From positions 372,001 to 436,000 of the forward strand of contig NZ_CADDWI010000013.1 in NCBI RefSeq assembly GCF_902809845.1: a stretch of 64,000 bases of DNA, in the 5' to 3' direction. Positions 45,292-54,188 of this stretch are shown here, in pieces. Each line of letters opens with the position of its first letter. Position 1 is the first letter of the stretch. Under the pieces are notes generated by a model, which was given only the letters and a program-made list of their open reading frames with translations, was not told the origin of the DNA and did not search any database. Position numbers and translations under genes: made by a program. The stretch is from Chelativorans sp. Marseille-P2723. GTDB taxonomy: Bacteria; Pseudomonadota; Alphaproteobacteria; Rhizobiales; Rhizobiaceae.

Positions 45292-45801
45292 TCAAGACGC
45301 TCCGGTGCGCTCTTCTAGATACGGAAATAGAGACGGAACCTGTCGAAAACCGGCCTTTCTGTAAACGTTCAGGGCGCGCAGGTTACCCGCGTCGTGATCA
45401 ACGATGATATCCTTATGGCCTTCGGCGAGGAGCTTGCCTATAAAAGCACTGGAAGCCGCCGAACCAATGCCCCTGGACAGTCTTTTCGCATCGCCAATTG
45501 ATCGGTCGATGCCAACGCCAGCCGGCGCCAGCTCCTTCAACCCGGGAGGCTCCTTCAGCCAATCGTCATTCTGATGGTGGCGCACGAACCCGGGCTGGAT
45601 GTAGCCGCCCGTTTGCCATTCAACATGGATAGGGAAGGGCTCGGTTCTATCACGCCCCTCCACCATACCGCAGGAAATGCTCAGCTCTGTCTCTGCCTCG
45701 CCCCACCGCGCCCGTAAATGCGGCATGCTTAGCCATTGCCTGAACATTGGACGATGTCGCGGTTCCACCGGGGTAAAACCGATCTGCGGTTCAGTCGGCA
45801 T
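45292..45801 (-). CDS. GNAT family N-acetyltransferase between hslV and hslU
   Basis: Acetyl-CoA-dependent transferase of 169 residues from the ATG at 45801. Sequence [25 protein letters not shown] and the end [22 protein letters not shown] resemble the aminoglycoside 6'-N-acetyltransferase group, while [27 protein letters not shown] is the usual opening. The gene overlaps the hslV stop by 11 bp, so it is part of the HslUV operon. Resistance is not proven; many such chromosomal genes act on other amines. Confidence 0.87.
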   Translation of the reverse strand: MPTEPQIGFTPVEPRHRPMFRQWLSMPHLRARWGEAETELSISCGMVEGRDRTEPFPIHVEWQTGGYIQPGFVRHHQNDDWLKEPPGLKELAPAGVGIDRSIGDAKRLSRGIGSAASSAFIGKLLAEGHKDIIVDHDAGNLRALNVYRKAGFRQVPSLFPYLEERTGAS

Positions 45802-46342
45802 CGAGCGCTTCGATAACGATGTTGTCGTTGGTGTAAACACAAATGCTGGCGGCGATCTCCATGGCCTTGCGGGCAATCTCCTCAGCGCTCTTGTCGGTAT
45901 CGACAAGTGCCCGAGCCGCGGCAAGCGCGAAATTACCGCCCGAACCGATAGCCATCACGCCCTGCTCCGGCTCCAGAACATCGCCATTTCCGGTCAAGGC
46001 GAGCGTCACGTGCCTGTCGGCCACCAGCATCATCGCTTCGAGGCGGCGCAGATAACGGTCCGTGCGCCAATCCTTGGCAAGCTCTACACAGGCGCGCAGG
46101 AGCTGTTCCGGATACTGTTCCAGTTTGTTTTCCAGCCTTTCAAGAAGAGTGAACGCGTCCGCCGTCGCTCCGGCGAAACCGGCAATCACGTTGCCGTTAC
46201 CGATACGCCGCACCTTGCGTGCGTTTCCCTTCATTACTGTCTGTCCGAGGCTCACCTGCCCGTCACCGGCGATCACTACCTTGCCACCCTTGCGCACGGT
46301 GACGATGGTCGTTGCATGCATGGATTGGTTGTCACTCATCAA
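45791..46342 (-). CDS. hslV: ATP-dependent protease subunit HslV
   Basis: Threonine protease of the proteasome beta type, 183 residues. The catalytic Thr is in [37 protein letters not shown], exposed after removal of the short N-terminal lead. The order [17 protein letters not shown] and [14 protein letters not shown] is typical. Two Met codons (46342, 46339) are possible starts. It forms a complex with HslU and degrades misfolded or regulatory proteins. Confidence 0.96.
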   Translation of the reverse strand: MMSDNQSMHATTIVTVRKGGKVVIAGDGQVSLGQTVMKGNARKVRRIGNGNVIAGFAGATADAFTLLERLENKLEQYPEQLLRACVELAKDWRTDRYLRRLEAMMLVADRHVTLALTGNGDVLEPEQGVMAIGSGGNFALAAARALVDTDKSAEEIARKAMEIAASICVYTNDNIVIEALDAD

Positions 46343-46495
46343 AGCTGCTCCTGAGATGGCGCTCGGGCGTAATCCTCAGCGTCTATGTAAGATTGTGATG
46401 GAAGAATGCAAACGCATCCGCAGCGGCATGCCCGCTGGAATTTCGCGCCCACTTGCTCTAAAAGGCAGGCTCTTTTGTCATAAAGGGAAAGATCC

Positions 46496-47104
46496 ATGGC
46501 CGCGAGCCAGACGCGCCGAGCCGAAATCGGCCGGGAGACAGGCGAGACCGAAGTCTTCGTTGTGCTTGATATCGATGGTCAGGGCCGTTCCGATATACAG
46601 ACTGGCGTGGGCTTCTTCGACCACATGCTGGACCAGCTTTCCCGCCACTCGCTCATGGACCTCAAGGTGACCGCACGAGGTGACCTTCAGGTCGACGATC
46701 ACCATACAGTGGAGGATTGCGGGATCGCCATAGGCCAGGCCATTGCCGCAGCGCTGGGCGACCGGCGCGGCATCATGCGCTACGCTTCGCTAGACCTTGC
46801 CATGGACGAGGCGCTGACCCGGGCGGCGGTGGATATTTCCGGGCGGCCCTTCCTCGTATGGCAGGTGGAGTTTCCCTCCGCGAAAATCGGCACCTTTGAT
46901 ACGGAACTGGTACGGGAGTTTTTCCAGGCCCTGGCGCATAATGCGGGGCTTACACTGCACGTAACCAATTTTTATGGCGCTAATTCTCACCACATTGCGG
47001 AGACCTGCTTCAAGGCCGTTGCGCGGGTGCTGCGGGCAGCCTGTGAGCCGGATGCGCGCCAGCCGAATACCATTCCATCGACCAAGGGCACGTTGAACGG
47101 CTGA
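46496..47104 (+). CDS. hisB: Imidazoleglycerol-phosphate dehydratase
   Basis: Sixth step of histidine synthesis; 202 residues, the monofunctional form. The two metal-binding clusters [18 protein letters not shown] and [14 protein letters not shown] near the N terminus and the matching [15 protein letters not shown] / [17 protein letters not shown] near the C terminus carry the His and Glu ligands of the Mn site. It starts the rightward hisB-DUF2628-hisH-hisA-hisF-hisE-coaA run, divergent from hslV. Confidence 0.96.
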   Translation: MAASQTRRAEIGRETGETEVFVVLDIDGQGRSDIQTGVGFFDHMLDQLSRHSLMDLKVTARGDLQVDDHHTVEDCGIAIGQAIAAALGDRRGIMRYASLDLAMDEALTRAAVDISGRPFLVWQVEFPSAKIGTFDTELVREFFQALAHNAGLTLHVTNFYGANSHHIAETCFKAVARVLRAACEPDARQPNTIPSTKGTLNG

Positions 47105-47109
47105 TCGCA

Positions 47110-47592
47110 ATGGCGAGCTATATTGTCATGGAGTCGGCAGAGGCGGGTGAAGGAAAGGCCGAAACGGCGCTGCTTATCCGCGACGGCTTTTCCATGCTGG
47201 CCGCTATTCTGCCGCTCATCTGGTTCTTGTGGCATCGCATGTGGCTGGAGGCACTCGTCTTCGTTGTGGCGGGGCTCGTTATTGCCGGTCTGGGCTCGCT
47301 CATAGAGCCTACCTTCTTTCCCACGGCCCTTTCCCTTTTGCTTGCGATCTTTATCGGACTTGAGGCCCAGGCGCTTCGGGCGGCGGCGCTGCGCAGACGC
47401 GGCTGGCACGAATGGGGCGTGGTTGAGGGGGCCAACCGCGAGGAAGCCGAGTGGCACTATGCGATGGCCAAGGAGAATACCTATCCAAGACCGGCAGCCG
47501 CGGCTCCCTCAGTGCCGACGCAAACCGTACCGGCCGGCCGGAAAACCGCGAGCCCGGCATTAGGTCTCATCGACTACCCACGGAAGACCTGA
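47110..47592 (+). CDS. DUF2628 domain-containing membrane protein
   Basis: Small membrane protein of 160 residues between hisB and hisH. Two or three hydrophobic segments (about 27-47, 49-67 and 70-85) follow a short cytoplasmic lead with LIRDGFSMLAAILPLIWFLWHRMWLEAL, typical of DUF2628. The C-terminal third is polar with RGWHEWGVVEGANREEAEWHY. Its place inside the his operon is usual in Rhizobiales, but the function is unknown. Confidence 0.88.
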   Translation: MASYIVMESAEAGEGKAETALLIRDGFSMLAAILPLIWFLWHRMWLEALVFVVAGLVIAGLGSLIEPTFFPTALSLLLAIFIGLEAQALRAAALRRRGWHEWGVVEGANREEAEWHYAMAKENTYPRPAAAAPSVPTQTVPAGRKTASPALGLIDYPRKT

Positions 47593-47594
47593 GG

Positions 47595-48245
47595 ATGCGC
47601 GTCGCGATCATAGACTACGGCTCGGGCAATCTGCGCTCTGTTACCAAAGCATTCGAGAGGGCGGCGGTGGAGGCGGACATTTCCGCCGAGATTGAGCTTG
47701 CCGGCAATGCCGAGCAGGTGCGTAGCGCGGATCGGCTGGTGCTGCCGGGCGTCGGCTCCTACGCCGATTGCCGGGCGGGGCTCGATCAAATCGCGGGCAT
47801 GACGGAAGCGATAGAGGAGGCCGCAATAAAAAAAGGACGTCCTTTCCTTGGCATATGCGTCGGAATGCAACTGATGGCGGAGCGCGGCCTTGAGAAGGAC
47901 GTTACCGAAGGCTTCGGCTGGATCGGCGGCGACGTAAAGGAGATTGCGCCGCAGGATGCATCGCTGAAGGTTCCGCAGATCGGGTGGAATACGATTCACG
48001 TGAAACATTCTCACTCCCTCTTTCACGGCATTCCAACGGGCAAGGAGGGGCTTCACGCCTATTTCGTGCACTCCTACCACCTCGACGCGAGGCGGGACGC
48101 CGATGTTCTTGCCGTCACCCATTATGGCGGCGAAATTACCGCTGCGGTTGCGCGAGACAATCTCGCCGGTACCCAGTTTCACCCTGAAAAGAGCCAGACG
48201 CTTGGTCTTGCTCTCATTGCAAATTTCCTGAGGTGGCAGCCGTGA
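47595..48245 (+). CDS. hisH: Imidazole glycerol phosphate synthase, glutamine amidotransferase subunit
   Basis: Delivers ammonia to HisF; 216 residues from the ATG at 47595 ([16 protein letters not shown]). The glutaminase triad is visible: Cys in [10 protein letters not shown], and His-Pro-Glu in [12 protein letters not shown]. The frame runs back to 47451 but overlaps the previous gene. A parS-like sequence lies inside it at 47992-48007. It overlaps hisA by 4 bp (GTGA). Confidence 0.96.
   Translation: MRVAIIDYGSGNLRSVTKAFERAAVEADISAEIELAGNAEQVRSADRLVLPGVGSYADCRAGLDQIAGMTEAIEEAAIKKGRPFLGICVGMQLMAERGLEKDVTEGFGWIGGDVKEIAPQDASLKVPQIGWNTIHVKHSHSLFHGIPTGKEGLHAYFVHSYHLDARRDADVLAVTHYGGEITAAVARDNLAGTQFHPEKSQTLGLALIANFLRWQP
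47992..48007. promoter_or_regulatory. parS-like sequence within hisH
   Basis: CGATTCACGTGAAACA matches the parS consensus at 14 of 16 positions, including the central TTCACGTGAAAC. It lies about 13 kb from the origin on the opposite side from the parAB cluster. Confidence 0.4.
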
Positions 48246-48976
48246 TCCTCTTCCCGGCGATTGACCTGAAGAATGGTGAATGCGTGCGCCTGAAGCTCGG
48301 CGACATGAACGAAGCCACCGTCTACAACTCCGATCCCGTCGCACAGGCAAAGACTTTCGAACAACAGGGTTTCGAATGGTTGCACCTTGTCGATCTCGAT
48401 GGCGCTTTTGCCGGCCATAGCGTTAATGGCGCCGCCGTGGAATCCATCCTGCAGGCCACGAAGAACCCGGTTCAGCTTGGTGGCGGCATTCGTACGCTCG
48501 CGCATATCGAAGCATGGCTGGAGAAGGGCCTTGCCCGCGTGATCCTAGGTACCGCCGCGGTGCGCGATCCGGACCTCGTGTGCGAGGCATGCCGCAGATT
48601 TCCGGGAAAGATAGCAGTGGGCATCGATGCCCGCGGAGGCAAGGTAGCCGTCGAAGGGTGGGCAGAGACATCCGATCTTGAAGCGGCTGAGCTTGCCCGC
48701 CGTTTCGAAGGCGCAGGTGTTGCCGCTATCATCTACACGGACATTGACCGGGACGGCGTGCTTACCGGCATCAACTGGGACGCAACCATTGCTCTTGCGA
48801 ATGCCGTTACGATCCCCGTCATTGCATCGGGCGGCCTTGCGTCCATGGCAGACATAGACCGTATGACCAGGGAAGACGCCGGCAGGCTTGAAGGCGCAAT
48901 CTCCGGCCGTGCGCTGTATGATGGCAGGATAGATGCGAAAGCGGCGCTTGCAATGTTACGGAAGCCGCGCACATGA
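48242..48976 (+). CDS. hisA: Phosphoribosylformimino-AICAR phosphate isomerase
   Basis: (beta/alpha)8-barrel isomerase of histidine synthesis; 244 residues from the GTG at 48242, which overlaps the hisH stop (GTGA) and lies after GAGGTGG. A GTG at 48233 would add three residues. [20 protein letters not shown] holds the catalytic Asp, and VQLGGGIRT, the phosphate-loop [13 protein letters not shown] and [13 protein letters not shown] are typical. Confidence 0.95.
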   Translation: MILFPAIDLKNGECVRLKLGDMNEATVYNSDPVAQAKTFEQQGFEWLHLVDLDGAFAGHSVNGAAVESILQATKNPVQLGGGIRTLAHIEAWLEKGLARVILGTAAVRDPDLVCEACRRFPGKIAVGIDARGGKVAVEGWAETSDLEAAELARRFEGAGVAAIIYTDIDRDGVLTGINWDATIALANAVTIPVIASGGLASMADIDRMTREDAGRLEGAISGRALYDGRIDAKAALAMLRKPRT

Positions 48977-49043
48977 CGCTGAGGAGTCGGCCGAAGCTAT
49001 GCCGGTGCAGCCGGGATGCGCAGGAAGGAAAGGCGCTCGTCCA

Positions 49044-49850
49044 ATGCTGAAAGCCCGCATCATTCCCTGCCTGGACGTCAAGGATGGCCGCGTCGTCAAG
49101 GGTGTGAACTTCGTCGATCTGGTGGATGCGGGGGACCCGGTGGAAGCGGCGAAAGCCTATGACGCCGCTGGTGCCGACGAACTGTGCTTTCTCGACATTG
49201 CTGCGAGCCAGGAAAACCGCAAGCCCATCATGGATGTGGTCAAGAGCGCCGCAGAACAGTGCTTCATGCCGCTTACGGTCGGCGGCGGCGTCCGTGATAT
49301 TTCCGACATCCGGCGGCTGCTTCTGGCCGGCGCCGACAAGGTGTCGATCAACACGGCAGCCGTCAAGGACCCGGATTTCGTCGCGCGGGCCGCCGACAAG
49401 TTCGGCAACCAGTGCATCGTCGTGGCGATCGACGCGAAGCGCGTGTCTGCCGAACACGAAGTTCCGCGCTGGGAAATCTTCACCCATGGCGGGCGCCATG
49501 GCACCGGCATTGACGCCGTCGCCTTCGCCCAGCGTGTGGTGGAGCTTGGCGCAGGCGAGATTTTGCTGACATCCATGGACAGGGACGGCACCAAGGCGGG
49601 CTATGACATAGCCCTTACACGCGCGGTTGCCGATGCCGTGCGGGCGCCGGTGATCGCCTCGGGCGGTGTTGGCACGTTAGATCATCTGGTTGAAGGCATC
49701 AGGGACGGGCACGCGGCCGCTGTTCTTGCTGCATCGATCTTCCATTTCGGCACTTACACCATAGCAGAGGCCAAAGCGCATATGTCCCGCGCGGGCATAC
49801 CCATGCGGCTCGACCAGACAAACGCAAGGCAAGGGCATGACCAGGTTTGA
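49044..49850 (+). CDS. hisF: Imidazole glycerol phosphate synthase, cyclase subunit
   Basis: Cyclase of histidine synthesis; 268 residues from the ATG at 49044. [21 protein letters not shown] with the catalytic Asp, [27 protein letters not shown], and [14 protein letters not shown] with the second catalytic Asp. Forms a heterodimer with HisH. The last 14 bp overlap the hisE start. Confidence 0.97.
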   Translation: MLKARIIPCLDVKDGRVVKGVNFVDLVDAGDPVEAAKAYDAAGADELCFLDIAASQENRKPIMDVVKSAAEQCFMPLTVGGGVRDISDIRRLLLAGADKVSINTAAVKDPDFVARAADKFGNQCIVVAIDAKRVSAEHEVPRWEIFTHGGRHGTGIDAVAFAQRVVELGAGEILLTSMDRDGTKAGYDIALTRAVADAVRAPVIASGGVGTLDHLVEGIRDGHAAAVLAASIFHFGTYTIAEAKAHMSRAGIPMRLDQTNARQGHDQV

Positions 49851-50166
49851 CCTTTCGAGCCTTGAAGCCGTGATCGCTGCGCGGTCCCGGTCAGGCGACC
49901 CCAATTCCTGGACGGCCCGGCTCTTTGCTGCGGGTATGGAAAAGGCGGCCAAGAAACTTGGCGAAGAGTCCGTCGAAACGGTGATCGCCGCCATTGCGCA
50001 GGACAGGAAGGCGCTTGTCGCCGAGAGCGCGGATCTCCTGTATCATTGGCTTGTCGTTCTGGCGCTTGCCGGCGTCACCCTGGACGAGGTGATGGCGGAG
50101 TTGCAATCGCGCACTGCCCGTTCGGGCGTTGAGGAAAAAGCCTCGCGAAAGAAAGCGCAGACATGA
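49837..50166 (+). CDS. hisE: Phosphoribosyl-ATP pyrophosphatase
   Basis: Second step of histidine synthesis; 109 residues. The all-alpha MazG-like core [31 protein letters not shown] with the Glu-Glu metal site and [27 protein letters not shown]. It overlaps hisF by 14 bp and coaA by 4 bp (ATGA), so the run is tightly coupled. Confidence 0.95.
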   Translation: MTRFDLSSLEAVIAARSRSGDPNSWTARLFAAGMEKAAKKLGEESVETVIAAIAQDRKALVAESADLLYHWLVVLALAGVTLDEVMAELQSRTARSGVEEKASRKKAQT

Positions 50167-51173
50167 ATCAGATTCTCCCGACCAGGCTCACGAGCCACAG
50201 TGAAGAAACATTGCGGGATCAGCTTGTCTCGCCCGACCGCTATTCCCCCTACCGGGTCTTCACTGCCGAACAATGGGCCAAGTTCCGGAACGATACGCCG
50301 CTTACCCTGACGGAAGACGAAGTTCGGCGCCTGCGCTCTCTCAACGACCCGGTTGATCTGGAAGAAGTGCGGCGCGTTTATCTGTCCATCTCCCGGCTGC
50401 TCTCAGCGCATGTCGAAGCGATGCAACTGCTTTTTCGGCAGCGGCGGGCATTCTTCGACGCGAACAATGCCGTCAAGTCACCGTTCCTGATCGGCATTGC
50501 CGGATCGGTTGCGGTGGGAAAGTCCACTACTGCCCGTGTCCTGAAGGAACTGCTTACCCGCTGGCCGTCCAGCCCCAAGGTGGATCTCGTCACGACCGAC
50601 GGCTTCCTCTATCCAAATGAGGCGCTGCGCCGTGAAAACCTGATGGACCGCAAGGGCTTTCCCGAAAGCTACGATATCGGCGCCATCCTCCGCTTCCTCT
50701 CGGGCGTCAAGGGCGGGGTGCCCAATCTGCAGGCGCCGGTCTATTCCCATCTGACCTATGACGTTATCCAAGGGGAATATGTGACCATCGACCGCCCGGA
50801 CATTCTCATTTTCGAAGGCATCAACGTCTTGCAGACAAGGGAGCTGCCCGCTGACGGCAAGGCAGTGCCCTTCGTTTCCGACTTCTTCGATTTTTCGATC
50901 TACATCGACGCGCCGGAGGAATTCATCCACCAGTGGTATGTGGATCGTTTCATGCGGCTGCGTGAAACTGCCTTCAAAAACCCCAAGTCCTTCTTCCACC
51001 GCTATTCGCAGCTTTCCGAAAGCGCGGCTCGGGCTATAGCCGAGCAGCTCTGGCACAACATCAATCTGAAGAACCTGCGTGAGAACATCCTTCCGACCAG
51101 ACCTCGCGCCGACCTCATCCTGCGCAAGGGCCGGAATCACCTCGTGCAGGAGGTTGCCATCAGGAAACTGTAA
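50163..51173 (+). CDS. coaA: Pantothenate kinase, type I
   Basis: Phosphorylates pantothenate at the start of CoA synthesis; 336 residues. P-loop [21 protein letters not shown] (around 109-129), [16 protein letters not shown] with the catalytic Asp, [11 protein letters not shown], and [20 protein letters not shown] are hallmarks of prokaryotic type I CoaA. It ends the his operon; together with coaE at 37307 two CoA-pathway genes flank the origin block. Confidence 0.96.
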   Translation: MNQILPTRLTSHSEETLRDQLVSPDRYSPYRVFTAEQWAKFRNDTPLTLTEDEVRRLRSLNDPVDLEEVRRVYLSISRLLSAHVEAMQLLFRQRRAFFDANNAVKSPFLIGIAGSVAVGKSTTARVLKELLTRWPSSPKVDLVTTDGFLYPNEALRRENLMDRKGFPESYDIGAILRFLSGVKGGVPNLQAPVYSHLTYDVIQGEYVTIDRPDILIFEGINVLQTRELPADGKAVPFVSDFFDFSIYIDAPEEFIHQWYVDRFMRLRETAFKNPKSFFHRYSQLSESAARAIAEQLWHNINLKNLRENILPTRPRADLILRKGRNHLVQEVAIRKL

Positions 51174-51200
51174 CGGGCAGGGTTCTACACGTCTGGCCAG

Positions 51201-53309
51201 TCACCTCAGCTCCCGGCGCAGGATCTTGCCGACATTGGATTTTGGCAGCTCGTCGCGAAACTCCACCGATTTCGGCCGTTTGTACCCTGTCAACTTCTCG
51301 CGGCAGTATGTTAGGAGTTCCTCCTCCGTGACATTTGGATCGTTCCTGACCACGAAAAGCTTGGGCACTTCGCCCGAGTGTTCATCGGGCACGCCAACGA
51401 CCGCGACTTCACGAACGCCCGGATGCTGGGCGACCACGTCCTCGATTTCGTTGGGATAGACGTTGAAGCCGGAGACAATGATCATGTCCTTCTTCCGGTC
51501 GACAATGCGGATATAACCGTCCTTGTCCATCATCCCCATATCGCCGGACCTGAAGTAGCCGTCACTCGTCATCGCACCCTTGGTCTCCTCCGGCCTGTTC
51601 CAATAGCCGGCCATCACCTGGGGTCCGCGAATGCAGATCTCGCCTACCTCTCCGATACCTACATCCTGCCCTTCATCGTCACGGATGGCGACATCCGTAG
51701 ATGGTATCGGCAGGCCGATCGAGCCTGTAAACTCCTCCGTATCAAACCGGTTCGCGGTGGCAACCGGCGAAGTTTCCGAAAGTCCATACCCCTCGGTGAT
51801 CTTGCAACCGGTTAGCTTCTTCCAGCGGTCAGCGACCGAGCGCTGGACCGCCATGCCACCGCCGAAGGTAAGTTCGAGGTCCTTGAAATCAAGTTTCTGG
51901 AAATCTGGATGGTTGAGCAGCGCATTGAAAAGCGTGTTCAGCCCCGGCAGCACGTTCACCCTGTACTTGCTGAATTCCTTGATGACCGAGGGAATATCCC
52001 TCGGGTTCGGAATGAGGATGTTGTGTGTGCCAAGCTGGATGCCCATGAGCGCATTCACGGTGAGCGCGTAGATGTGGTACAGCGGCAGGACCGCGAGGTA
52101 TACTTCCCGTTCCGGCCTCTGCTTGTCATGATAGGCTGCGCTGAACCAGATGTCGCACTGCATCGCATTGGCAAGCACGTTCCGATGAAGAAGCATCGCG
52201 CCCTTGGCAGTCCCTGTCGTGCCACCCGTATATTGCAGGAAGGCGAGGTCATCGAGGGTGACCTCGGGCGGCGAGAAACGCATTGATCCGCCTTCCTTCA
52301 GCGCCCGCCTGAAAGCTGTATGGGGGAGCGACCATTCAGGCACGAGCTTCTTCATCCGGCGTATGACGAAATTCACGACGTGCCCTTTCAGCCCCATCAT
52401 ATCGCCCATACTGGCCACGATGATGTGCCTGATAGAGGTGTTGCTCATGGCATTCTGGAGCGTATGAGCGAAGTTTTCGAGGATGACGATGGCCTCGGCC
52501 CCGGAATCACGTAGCTGGTGCTCCAGCTCCCGCTCAGTATAAAGCGGATTGACGTTGACGACGGCATAGCCTGCCCGCAGAGCCGCCATCATCGCGACCG
52601 GATATTGCAGCACGTTCGGCATCATGATGGCGACGCGTGCGCCTTTTTCCAGTCCCAGCGACTGAAGGTAGGCAGCGAAGTCCCGCGATGCCTTCTCCAG
52701 CTCCGCGAAGGTCAGCGTCTTGTCCATGAGCGTGAAGGCGGGCCTGTCGGCATAGACGCGGCAGGCCTCCAGCATCATGTCTGCAAGTGAGGAATGCCGA
52801 AAAGGCCCAATCTCGGCGGCAATGCTTTCCGGATAGGTCTTGAGCCACGGCTTATCGGCGATTTTGGTGCTCCGCCGCGCACCGGTAGAGCTCCTAGCTC
52901 TGCTCGCAACCGCTTTCGAGCCACTGGCCGCCTGAATGTTTGCCGTCTTCGCCGGCGTCTTGGCGGCTCGCGATTTCGTCCGGGAGTCAGTTTCAGCCCG
53001 TCGCTTTGATACCGTCGCCCTGCGAGACTTGGTTGCCGCACCGCCTTTGGCAGGCTTTGCTTCATCGGTTGCCTTGGCCGTTTTCCTGCGCGCAGGCGTT
53101 TCCGCTTTCGCAGTTTCTTTCACGAGGGGTGCATCTTTTTCGGCGCGGGCAGCGGTGGCCGCCGCTCGCGGCTTCCTCTTGCCCTCCGGCGCCTTCGCCT
53201 TCGAGGCAGTAGCCTGCCGGTCAGCGGCTTCAGCCAGATTTCCGTCTGGTTCAGACAGCTTTGCCGGCACGTCTACATCCGTTCTCCCGTTGCTCGTCGT
53301 CCTTGCCAA
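51201..53309 (-). CDS. Long-chain fatty-acid--CoA ligase with Lys/Ala-rich N-terminal tail
   Basis: Acyl-CoA synthetase activating long-chain fatty acids, 702 residues against about 550-565 for ordinary FadD. The catalytic part begins at about residue 155 (KPWLKTYPESIAAEIGPF); the AMP-binding P-loop is YTGGTTGTAKGAML, and later GYGLSETSP, YFRSGDMGMMDKDGYIRIVDRKKDMI and KSNVGKILRREL are typical. The first 150 residues are low in hydrophobic residues, rich in Lys, Ala, Arg and Thr (for example RRKTAKATDEAKPAKGGA), like histone H1 tails. The start is TTG at 53309 preceded by a strong GGGAGGAG, so the tail is probably translated. Confidence 0.9.
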   Translation of the reverse strand: MARTTSNGRTDVDVPAKLSEPDGNLAEAADRQATASKAKAPEGKRKPRAAATAARAEKDAPLVKETAKAETPARRKTAKATDEAKPAKGGAATKSRRATVSKRRAETDSRTKSRAAKTPAKTANIQAASGSKAVASRARSSTGARRSTKIADKPWLKTYPESIAAEIGPFRHSSLADMMLEACRVYADRPAFTLMDKTLTFAELEKASRDFAAYLQSLGLEKGARVAIMMPNVLQYPVAMMAALRAGYAVVNVNPLYTERELEHQLRDSGAEAIVILENFAHTLQNAMSNTSIRHIIVASMGDMMGLKGHVVNFVIRRMKKLVPEWSLPHTAFRRALKEGGSMRFSPPEVTLDDLAFLQYTGGTTGTAKGAMLLHRNVLANAMQCDIWFSAAYHDKQRPEREVYLAVLPLYHIYALTVNALMGIQLGTHNILIPNPRDIPSVIKEFSKYRVNVLPGLNTLFNALLNHPDFQKLDFKDLELTFGGGMAVQRSVADRWKKLTGCKITEGYGLSETSPVATANRFDTEEFTGSIGLPIPSTDVAIRDDEGQDVGIGEVGEICIRGPQVMAGYWNRPEETKGAMTSDGYFRSGDMGMMDKDGYIRIVDRKKDMIIVSGFNVYPNEIEDVVAQHPGVREVAVVGVPDEHSGEVPKLFVVRNDPNVTEEELLTYCREKLTGYKRPKSVEFRDELPKSNVGKILRRELR

Positions 53310-53461
53310 TGTCTCCTCCCTGAAAGACGCCTGCCGGGCAGTTGGTTGCTTAAGGCGCTGCCAGGCAAGCTGCCCGATACATTTAAGGCGGCAATGCCCC
53401 CCGATAAGGGAACGCCTGTTATGGCTATCCCGTTAACCGGCAAGTGAGGCCGACGCCTTTT

Positions 53462-54013
53462 TTACTGGCCAAAACCCTCGTGCTCTTCGAGGAAAGCCAG
53501 CTCTTCTTGCGTGCTTTCTCGTCCGAGTGCCTTGTTGCGATGAGGGAAGCGTCCGAAGCGCTCGATAATGTCGCGGTGTTCGATCGCGTAGCGCAGCCCC
53601 TCCTCGTTGCCCAGGGACTTGAAGAGCATGACGGCATTTTCCTGATCTGCCGAGATCTCCGAGTGCTGAAAAGGCATGTAAAGGAACTGCTTCTGTTCGG
53701 GCGTCATGCCTTCATCGAACTTCCGCTCAATCGCTTCGCGGGCGATCCGGATGGCCAGATCGTCCGTCGAGAATGCCTTTGCAGTGCCGCGATACATATT
53801 GCGCGGAAACTGATCAAAGAGAATGACCGCAGCCAGTGTTCCCCGCGGATCGTCTATCGCCTCACTGGCCAGATTCGAACTCATCTCCTCGTGCAGCGCA
53901 CCGAAGCGGCGGCGGATCGCTTCGTCCAGATCCGGACCACCACTGAACCAGCCTTCCTTTCCAACCTCCTCAAACCAGAAGGAAAGCACATCGTCGATCC
54001 AGGACCCGGCCAT
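53462..54013 (-). CDS. DUF924 family protein
   Basis: Cytoplasmic helical protein of 183 residues. DUF924 (TPR-like, PF06041) features are IDDVLSFWFEEVGKEGWFSGGPDLD at the start, AVILFDQFPRNMYRGTAKAFSTDDLA, QKQFLYMPFQHSEIS, and the end RFPHRNKALGRESTQEELAFLEE. The family is widespread in proteobacteria and plants; its function is unknown. It reads leftward just upstream of the acyl-CoA ligase gene. Confidence 0.92.
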   Translation of the reverse strand: MAGSWIDDVLSFWFEEVGKEGWFSGGPDLDEAIRRRFGALHEEMSSNLASEAIDDPRGTLAAVILFDQFPRNMYRGTAKAFSTDDLAIRIAREAIERKFDEGMTPEQKQFLYMPFQHSEISADQENAVMLFKSLGNEEGLRYAIEHRDIIERFGRFPHRNKALGRESTQEELAFLEEHEGFGQ

Positions 54014-54188
54014 GATGTCTCCCTATGTCCGTTGGAATCAGCATACCGCTCCCCGAAGCAGTTTATCAACTCCTCAGGAAATTCGTTAGAGCACTACGGC
54101 GGGGAGTTCCCACGCTCAAGGAACTTTGCTTATATGAACCTTTCGCGGGCCCCCGGGGAGGCTCGTGATAATATAAAGGGAGAACCCG

